64,000 nt of DNA, from contig NZ_JSBN01000063.1 of assembly GCF_000797515.1 (NCBI RefSeq), forward strand, positions 1-64,000. The letters run 5' to 3'. This DNA is from Sphingomonas sp. Ant H11 (GTDB taxonomy: Bacteria > Pseudomonadota > Alphaproteobacteria > Sphingomonadales > Sphingomonadaceae). A model generated the notes under the pieces. It was given only the letters and a program-made list of their open reading frames with translations. It searched no databases and was not told the DNA's origin. Of this stretch, positions 58,966 through 64,000 are shown piece after piece. How positions within the stretch are numbered: the first letter of the stretch is position 1; each line of letters starts with the position of its first letter. A program made the position numbers and the translations under genes.

Positions 58966-60036
58966 CTATCGCCCCACCCCGGCACGGCATTGCATCAACG
59001 GTTGAATGCGCGTGCCAAATGCCTCCACGCCTTCGACGAAGTCGTCGAAGGTCAGCAGCACACCGCCGGTATTGGGCACCGCTGCCATTTCGTCGAGCAT
59101 CCGCGCGACATTGGCATAGGAGCCGACCAGCGTGCCCATATTGATGTTGACCGCCCCTTCCGGTGCCGCAAGCTGGCGGACGTTGGTGTCCTTATTGTGG
59201 GTGTCCTTCGCGCCCTGGTCGGCCAGCCAGGCGATCGCCTCGAGATCGGCACCGTCATTATAGGACTGCCACTTCGCCATCGCCGCTTCATCGGTTTCGG
59301 CGGCAATGATCATGACAAGCACGAAGATCGACACGTCGCGCCCAGTCTTTGCGGTGGCCGCCGCCAGCCGCGCATTGTTCGACGCGAACGCCGTCGGCGT
59401 GTTCACCCCCTTGCCCAGGCAGAAGGCATAATCCGCCCATTTCGCCGAGAAAGCGAGCCCGTCATCGGAGGAGCCCGCGCAGATGATCTTCATGTCGCCG
59501 CTCGGCACCGGGCGGACGCGACAATCGTCCATTTGATAATAATCGCCCTTGAAGTCGCTCTCGCCGGTTTCCCACAATTCGCGCAGGATATGGGCATATT
59601 CATCGAGCATCGTGTAGCGATTGCGGAAATGCTCGTCGCCGGGCCACAGCCCCATCTGGGTATATTCGGGCGGCTGCCAGCCGGTGATGAGGTTGAGCCC
59701 GAACCGCCCATGACTGATCGAATCGATCGTGTTGCACATCCGCGCGGCGAAGGCGGGCGGGATGATGAGCGTCGGGCAGGTCGCGAAGATCTTGATCTTC
59801 TCCGTCACCGCCGCCAGCCCCGCCATCAGCGTGAAGCTTTCCAGGCCATATTCCCAGAATTCGGTCTTGCCCCCGAAACCGCGCAGCTTGATCATCGACA
59901 GCAGGAAGTCGAGCCCGTGTTTTTCCGCCGATTGCGCGATCGTCTTGTTGAGATCGAACGACGGCAGGTATTGCGGAGCGTTTTCGGAAATCAACCAGCC
60001 ATTGTTGTTGATGGGGACGAAGACGCCGACTTGCAT
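58966..60036 (-). CDS. rutA: pyrimidine monooxygenase RutA
   Basis: 356 residues of the bacterial-luciferase-like FMN-dependent family. It starts [22 protein letters not shown], then [36 protein letters not shown] and [18 protein letters not shown]. RutA opens the uracil ring with FMNH2 and O2 to give ureidoacrylate peracid. The ATG at 60036 lies four bases after the rutD stop. It is the last gene of a rutB-rutC-rutD-rutA unit on the minus strand. Confidence 0.95.
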   Translation of the reverse strand: MQVGVFVPINNNGWLISENAPQYLPSFDLNKTIAQSAEKHGLDFLLSMIKLRGFGGKTEFWEYGLESFTLMAGLAAVTEKIKIFATCPTLIIPPAFAARMCNTIDSISHGRFGLNLITGWQPPEYTQMGLWPGDEHFRNRYTMLDEYAHILRELWETGESDFKGDYYQMDDCRVRPVPSGDMKIICAGSSDDGLAFSAKWADYAFCLGKGVNTPTAFASNNARLAAATAKTGRDVSIFVLVMIIAAETDEAAMAKWQSYNDGADLEAIAWLADQGAKDTHNKDTNVRQLAAPEGAVNINMGTLVGSYANVARMLDEMAAVPNTGGVLLTFDDFVEGVEAFGTRIQPLMQCRAGVGR

Positions 60037-60040
60037 GGTG

Positions 60041-60841
60041 TTACCCTTCCGCGATTTCGCCCGCCAGCCAGGCGAGCACGAAGCTGTTGAACGCATCCGG
60101 ATCGACCACGTTGACGGCATGGCCGCCATGTTCCGCCCGGCAGAAACCCGCGATCGGCAAACCGTTGGCAAGCGCGACCCCGGCATTGGACGGCACCAGC
60201 ATGTCGTCATCCGAACACACGACCAACACTGGCCGGTGGATCTCACGCAGGCGATCGGCGATGTCGAAGGTGGCCAGCGCGGCGATGCGTTTTTCCATCG
60301 TGGCGACGCCCGGAAACTGCGCCAGTTGCGCGGGCAGTTCCGCCTCCAGCGCCGCGTGATGCGCCGAAATCCAGTTGGCCGGATACAGGAAGATCGGCTG
60401 CGCCCGCAGATACGCCTCCACACCGCTATCGCGCAGCAATGCAAGCCGCGCGTCGAAACAGCGCAGGAAATGCGGATCGGGGGACGCCCAGCCATTGACC
60501 ACGACGAACTTGTCGATCCGCTCCGGTGCCAACAGCGCCAGCGCCAGCGCCGCCACACCGCCCGCGGCATGGCCGACGATCGTCGCGCGCGCCACGCCGA
60601 GCGTGTCGAGCAGCGTCAGCATGTCCGCGGCAAAGTCCTCGACCGACACCGTTTCGGGCAAAGCGCGATCGCTGCGGCCAGTCCCGCGATGGTCATAGGC
60701 GATGACGTGATAGCGCTCGGCAAGCGCCGCGATATTGGGTGCCCAATAGCTCGCCGAGCCGCCAAGGCCCGACGACAGGAGGAGCGGCGGCGCAGCGGCG
60801 CTGCCGTGGGTCTCGTAATACAGGCCTGCGGCGTGCGGCAT
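60041..60841 (-). CDS. rutD: RutD-like aminoacrylate hydrolase
   Basis: 266 residues with the alpha/beta-hydrolase fold: [22 protein letters not shown], and the elbow VGHAAGG, then [16 protein letters not shown] and HGGHAVNV. The elbow has Ala where a hydrolase normally has the Ser nucleophile. E. coli RutD also has Ala here (GHALG), so this is a family trait. RutD speeds breakdown of aminoacrylate to malonic semialdehyde and ammonia. It lies between rutC and rutA. Confidence 0.92.
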   Translation of the reverse strand: MPHAAGLYYETHGSAAAPPLLLSSGLGGSASYWAPNIAALAERYHVIAYDHRGTGRSDRALPETVSVEDFAADMLTLLDTLGVARATIVGHAAGGVAALALALLAPERIDKFVVVNGWASPDPHFLRCFDARLALLRDSGVEAYLRAQPIFLYPANWISAHHAALEAELPAQLAQFPGVATMEKRIAALATFDIADRLREIHRPVLVVCSDDDMLVPSNAGVALANGLPIAGFCRAEHGGHAVNVVDPDAFNSFVLAWLAGEIAEG

Positions 60842-60881
60842 GATTCAGCCTTGCATCGACAGCGATGGCGTGCCGAGCATC

Positions 60882-61265
60882 TCAACCAAGATGCGCGACC
60901 GAGGCGATTTCCACCAGGCAATCCGGCTTCACCAGATCGGCGCGGATGCAGTAGCGCGCAGGCTTTGCGCCCGGAAAATATTCGGCATACACGCCATTGA
61001 AGGCCGCATAATCGGCCAGGTCTTTCAGGAAGATGTGGTTCATCGCGACATCTTCCAGCGTCGCGCCCGCCGCTTCCAGCGTCACCTTGATAACGTCCAG
61101 CACATGCCGCGTCTGTGCGGCGGCATCGCCGACATGCAGCACCGCCCCGCCCTCGCCAAGCGCCAGCACGCCCGAGACATAGACGGTATTCCCCGCCTTG
61201 GCCCCAGCCGAATACGGCGCGATCGGGGTCGGGAATTGCGGGGGATTGATCGCTTCGAAGGGCAT
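60882..61265 (-). CDS. rutC: RutC, RidA-family aminoacrylate deaminase
   Basis: 127 residues of the RidA/YjgF trimeric family: [32 protein letters not shown] and [23 protein letters not shown] with the conserved Arg and Glu near the C-terminus. It acts on the aminoacrylate stage of the Rut pathway. The ATG at 61265 starts four bases after the rutB stop. Confidence 0.93.
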   Translation of the reverse strand: MPFEAINPPQFPTPIAPYSAGAKAGNTVYVSGVLALGEGGAVLHVGDAAAQTRHVLDVIKVTLEAAGATLEDVAMNHIFLKDLADYAAFNGVYAEYFPGAKPARYCIRADLVKPDCLVEIASVAHLG

Positions 61266-61269
61266 GAAC

Positions 61270-62000
61270 CTACTCCTTGGGCGACTGGCCGAACGACCCG
61301 CAGAAATCTGCGGCCGTACTGATCCAGCCGAAGAATTTCTCGACATTGTAGACGCTGGCCGCCTGCATTTCGGGCGGGCCGAGATGATGCGTGGCATCCT
61401 CCAGCATCACTCCGAAATATTCGAGATGGAAGCCATCGCGCAACGTGCTCTCGACGCAGACGTTGCTGGCAATCCCGACGAACACGATGTTGCGAATGCC
61501 GCGCGAGCGCAGCGTCGAATCCAGCTGCGAATTGAAGAACGCCGAATAGCGCGTCTTATGGACGCGAAGGTCGCCCGGTTGCGGGGTCAGCGCATCGACG
61601 ATCTCATAATCCCACCCACCGCGCGCCAGCAAGTGCCCGCCAGTTCGGGGCGCTGGCGCATCGTCTTCAGCGCGTTCGATTTGTGCCAGTTGGGCGAGCC
61701 CGGCCCGCCCGCCTCGCGATACTCGGGGTCCCAGCCATTTTGCAGGAACACCACCTGCACGCCCGCAGCCCGCGCCGTATCGAGCACCGTCGCGATCTTG
61801 CCGATCGTCCCCGCCGCGCCCGAAATGTCGAAACCCGCCAAATCGACATAGCCGCCCTTGCTAGCATAGGCGTTCTGCATGTCGATCACCACGACGGCGG
61901 TATGCTCGGGCGCGAGCCGCAACGCCTCGGGCCGGGCCGGGAGCGTCACCGCCGTGTCGCCATCCCCGCCGGGGCAGATCACGGTCTGATCGTCGGCCAC
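61270..62000 (-). CDS. rutB: ureidoacrylate amidohydrolase RutB (one frameshift)
   Basis: About 243 residues of the isochorismatase-like hydrolase family, with the triad Asp in VVIDMQNAY, Lys in HKTRYSAF and Cys in [10 protein letters not shown]. It hydrolyses ureidoacrylate peracid to aminoacrylate peracid and carbamate. The start is a GTG at 62000 with GGGAG upstream. One base is missing near 61,635, just after RPELAG; the text then continues [15 protein letters not shown]. It is the first gene of the cluster. Confidence 0.9.
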
Positions 62001-62129
62001 GCAACACTCCCTCGCGAAAGCGTCCGATCCTGTCGTGGATGTCGCACAAGTGCAAGGGCCGCATCTTGCGCACCGGCTTTACCCACGCTAACCGGGGCAG
62101 ATCGCCGCAGCAGCGCGCGCAGCCGGCGA

Positions 62130-62167
62130 GCGGGTATAGTACAATGGTAGTACAGCAGCCTTCCAAG
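62130..62167 (+). pseudogene. 5' half of tRNA-Gly (anticodon TCC), truncated
   Basis: GCGGGTATAGTACAATGG onward matches the 5' half of a bacterial tRNA-Gly: acceptor 5' strand, D arm, anticodon stem GCAGC and loop CTTCCAA with anticodon TCC. From 62168 the sequence no longer pairs with the anticodon stem, and no T arm or acceptor 3' strand follows. The break lies exactly at the anticodon loop, a preferred integration site for tyrosine-recombinase elements. Phage-like genes begin immediately afterwards. Confidence 0.8.
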
Positions 62168-62258
62168 TTTTAGCAGACGCCACAAATCAACGACTTAGCT
62201 TGCATTTAAATTCCGACTTATGCGGATATTGCCGTTTCGGTCGGAATGGATTGGCCCC
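62168..62258. mobile_element. element junction (att-like), AT-rich
   Basis: About 90 bases directly after the broken tRNA-Gly, markedly richer in A/T than the chromosome around it (CACAAATCAACGACTTAGC, GCATTTAAATTCCG). It contains an 8-bp inverted repeat, ATTCCGAC at 62210-62217 and GTCGGAAT at 62240-62247. This fits the arm region of an integrated element's attachment site. No integrase lies within the window, so the rest of the element must extend to the right. Confidence 0.6.
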
Positions 62259-62609
62259 CTAAAAAATCCCCAGGAACCGCGCACGCGGCTTTGCTTTTGC
62301 CAGCGCCGCCGTCCACTCGGCATCGCAGCTACTGCCCAGCTTCACGGCGGTGCGCTTGTCGATATTGGCTTTCACGAGCTGGCCCGTTTGCGCGACATCG
62401 TGCGCGCCCAGACCACCGGCAGAGCCATCAATCAGGGTGAGCGGTGCCCCCGGCGTTGGATCCAGCAGGCCCGACGCCATCAGGATCTTCATGCACGGGC
62501 TGGCAGCCTGGGTCAGCACGGTAGAGGTCGTCATACAGGCAGAGATTGCGGCGCAGAGCATCAGCGACGCCATGCACCGCCACGCCTGCATCGGGCGCTT
62601 GTCGAACAT
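62259..62609 (-). CDS. predicted phage lipoprotein, o-spanin-like
   Basis: 116 residues starting at an ATG with AAAGGA upstream. The N-terminus is a lipoprotein-like signal with Cys after ISA (MLCAAISAC). The rest is a short soluble domain with two more Cys. It starts inside the preceding membrane-protein gene in another frame and runs beyond its end, the arrangement of phage Rz/Rz1 spanins. Spanins connect inner and outer membranes in the last lysis step. The identification rests on topology and position, not on sequence identity. Confidence 0.55.
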   Translation of the reverse strand: MFDKRPMQAWRCMASLMLCAAISACMTTSTVLTQAASPCMKILMASGLLDPTPGAPLTLIDGSAGGLGAHDVAQTGQLVKANIDKRTAVKLGSSCDAEWTAALAKAKPRARFLGIF

Positions 62610-62904
62610 CGATCTGTCCTTTCTGGACCTGTACGTCCACCTCGACCTTTTGCCGGGTGGCATCGTTGATTTGTGGGATCGCGGCGGTGGCGATGTCGCC
62701 GGTGGCCTGTCCCAGCGAGGCGTCGACCTTGGCCTGACCAACCTTCGCCGCCATTTGGCCCGGGCGGATCGCGACCCACCAGAACGCCGCGCCGATCGCC
62801 CCGGCGACAGCCAGGGCGAATATTACGCGGAAAACCCAGTTGGCGGCGCGCACCTGCGGCAAGGCGTCCTCGGCCAGTTGCTCGGCCTCGCTCAGCATAT
62901 TCAT
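62428..62904 (-). CDS. predicted phage membrane protein, i-spanin-like
   Basis: 158 residues. One N-terminal membrane helix (ANWVFRVIFALAVAGAIGAAFWW) is followed by a periplasmic, Gln/Lys-rich segment (RPGQMAAKVGQAKVDASLGQATGDI...RQKVEVDVQVQKGQ). Its ATG overlaps the lysozyme stop (ATGA). The downstream third overlaps the lipoprotein gene in a different frame, so that part may not be authentic if a base error exists. The position right after the lysozyme suggests an Rz-like spanin subunit. Confidence 0.55.
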   Translation of the reverse strand: MNMLSEAEQLAEDALPQVRAANWVFRVIFALAVAGAIGAAFWWVAIRPGQMAAKVGQAKVDASLGQATGDIATAAIPQINDATRQKVEVDVQVQKGQIDVRQAPDAGVAVHGVADALRRNLCLYDDLYRADPGCQPVHEDPDGVGPAGSNAGGTAHPD

Positions 62905-63480
62905 GCGCCGGCGACTCCCGCCAGGCAGTCACGCCGTTCCTTCTCGCGCCGGTTCACCAGGCCGGGCGCGGCGCAATAGACGACCCCTTTGGTCGACCGC
63001 TTGCAGGCATATCGCTTCGGCACCGCACCGCGTGGACGGAACAGCACGATATACCCCCCGGAACGCCTCGCACGCCGCGCGCCAGCGATGCGCCGCCGCC
63101 TCGCGCGCCATCGGCGAACCGCGCCAGTGACCAGCGCCGCCGTTGAGGATGAAGTCACCGGCTTGCCCGCGCAGCGACACCGGGCCGGAAAGCAGTTCTG
63201 GCGTGATCGCCACCGCCTCGCTGGTCGCTTCGGTAAGATCGGCCTTCAGCCAAGCGTCGCATTGCGCCTTGGTTGCCGTCATGCCCGGACGGACGCCTCT
63301 GGTATGGCCGCTGCAGATCGTCCAGACCGAGCCGCTATCCTGATAGGCGTGATAGACGGTGCCCTCGGCAGCGCGGGTGCCGGGAAGCGCCAGTGTGACG
63401 GCTGCGGCGATCAGCGCACCGATTCCAGCGCCGACACCGACCTTGCTGGCCGGGGTCAGCTTGCGCGGTTCACTGGCCAT
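62901..63480 (-). CDS. phage GH24-type lysozyme with signal-anchor (one frameshift)
   Basis: About 193 residues. The N-terminus has a hydrophobic segment (VGVGAGIGALIAAAVTLALPG), like signal-anchor-release endolysins. The lysozyme motif follows: Glu in AAEGTVYHAYQD, with Asp and Thr in VWTICSGHTRG. The C-terminal part reads KRSTKGVVYCAAPGLVNRREKERRDCL after a frame correction at a six-C run (63054-63059 on the plus strand). It cleaves peptidoglycan after export. It overlaps a holin-like gene upstream and a spanin-like gene downstream. Confidence 0.8.
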
Positions 63481-63751
63481 CGGTCGGCACCTTGCGGGTG
63501 ATGCGCGCGACGGCGATCGCGACCAGCAGCAGGATCGGGAACGATCCGGTCAGCCACGACGGGAGCAGCGCGCGCAGATCCTGCGGCATCGCATTCCAGA
63601 CTTCCGACGCAGTGCCGGGAAAGGCCTGCACGAACGTCTCGATCAGCGCGCCGATCGCGGCGAGCCGGATCGAGGAGAAGGTATAGGCGCGGTGCCAGTC
63701 ATCGATGAGACGCGCGCACAACCAGGCGCGCCACTTTGCGAGCAGCGTCAT
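63470..63751 (-). CDS. holin-like small phage membrane protein
   Basis: 93 residues with two hydrophobic segments (FSSIRLAAIGALIETFVQAF and SFPILLLVAIAVARI) around a polar loop (WNAMPQDLRALLPSWL). It ends in a charged tail. The end overlaps the lysozyme start by 11 bases, and its ATG overlaps the stop of the upstream gene (ATGA). The position before an endolysin and the two-helix shape point to a holin. Confidence 0.68.
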   Translation of the reverse strand: MTLLAKWRAWLCARLIDDWHRAYTFSSIRLAAIGALIETFVQAFPGTASEVWNAMPQDLRALLPSWLTGSFPILLLVAIAVARITRKVPTDGQ

Positions 63752-64000
63752 CGGATTTCCTTTCGGGTACGGGATAGTGTGTGGGGTAAGTCCCGGCAGG
63801 CATCGCCTTCGGAGGCTTGGTCGTACGTCGCCGCAGTGGCGCGGATGCCACGCGAAAGGGCGTCCTGTTCCAGCGCTGCCTCGGCGCGTGAGACGAGATC
63901 GTCGAACGCTGGCGTCGGCGGATGGAGCGGGAACGCCCCGCGCAACGTGTCCTCGAATGCCCCGACCTGGGCATAGCGGCGCTGCGCGATCGCCCGTTCG
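63748..64000 (-). CDS. partial phage protein, unknown function
   Basis: The reading frame is open from 63999 to a stop at 63748; its start lies beyond the window. The visible 83 residues include RRYAQVGAFEDTLRGAFPLHPP and FDDLVSRAEAALEQDALSRGI, with a charged, helical character. Its stop overlaps the ATG of the holin-like gene, so it belongs to the same late operon. I do not recognise the family. Confidence 0.5.
   Translation of the reverse strand, partial: ERAIAQRRYAQVGAFEDTLRGAFPLHPPTPAFDDLVSRAEAALEQDALSRGIRATAATYDQASEGDACRDLPHTLSRTRKEIR

Noticed and set aside
62130-62258. Group I intron within tRNA-Gly
   Set aside because: No intron core elements or 3' exon follow, and phage-like genes begin immediately; an integration junction explains it better.

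Overview
The window looks like chromosomal DNA of a high-GC alphaproteobacterium of the order Sphingomonadales, close to Sphingomonas. This rests on the gene content: yajC-secD-secF-Mth938, bamD-recN-ligA, a pmbA/ubiA/rsmE/gshA block, two large TonB-dependent receptors, DUF3297 and a MASE1 hybrid kinase. Short GC-rich palindromic repeats typical of sphingomonad intergenic regions support it. There is no rRNA and no CRISPR array. I see one intact tRNA (Pro, GGG) and one broken tRNA (the 5' half of Gly, TCC).

Layout. 0-5.5 kb: tgt, a small membrane protein, an M16 peptidase and a SleB-type wall hydrolase. 5.5-12 kb: an S9 peptidase and a tricorn-like peptidase flank a holin/GH108 endolysin pair of the gene-transfer-agent release type. 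12-17.4 kb: a phosphorelay made of a hybrid kinase, a REC-HPt protein and a NarL-type regulator. 17.6-20.2 kb: a polytopic membrane protein, tRNA-Pro, a TPR protein and an ABM monooxygenase. 20.3-26.9 kb: the Sec accessory operon, a DUF3089 hydrolase, a GT4 glycosyltransferase and mannose-6-phosphate isomerase. 27-33.2 kb: bamD, recN, a cold-shock gene and ligA. 33.3-47.5 kb: two TonB-dependent receptors, a LytS/LytTR two-component pair, an EVE-domain protein, a cyclophilin, an outer-membrane barrel, a HiPIP and typA. 47.7-57.5 kb: telA with a membrane partner, an inositol-phosphatase-like gene, pmbA, ubiA, rsmE, gshA, a divergent MarR/FMN-reductase pair and small genes. 57.6-62 kb: an isoprenylcysteine-methyltransferase-like protein and a four-gene pyrimidine-degradation cluster (rutB-rutC-rutD-rutA). 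62.1-64 kb: the edge of a prophage or related element, joined to half a tRNA-Gly gene and starting with its lysis cassette (holin, lysozyme, spanin-like pair).

Most genes are housekeeping or envelope genes. The accessory DNA is the GTA-type lysis pair at about 8 kb and the element at the right edge. The most striking technical feature is that about sixteen conserved genes are broken by single-base insertions or deletions, mostly in homopolymer or GC-rich runs. The frame is always recovered, so I treat these as probable sequencing or assembly errors and annotate each gene as one continuous CDS. Coordinates for those genes span all frames.
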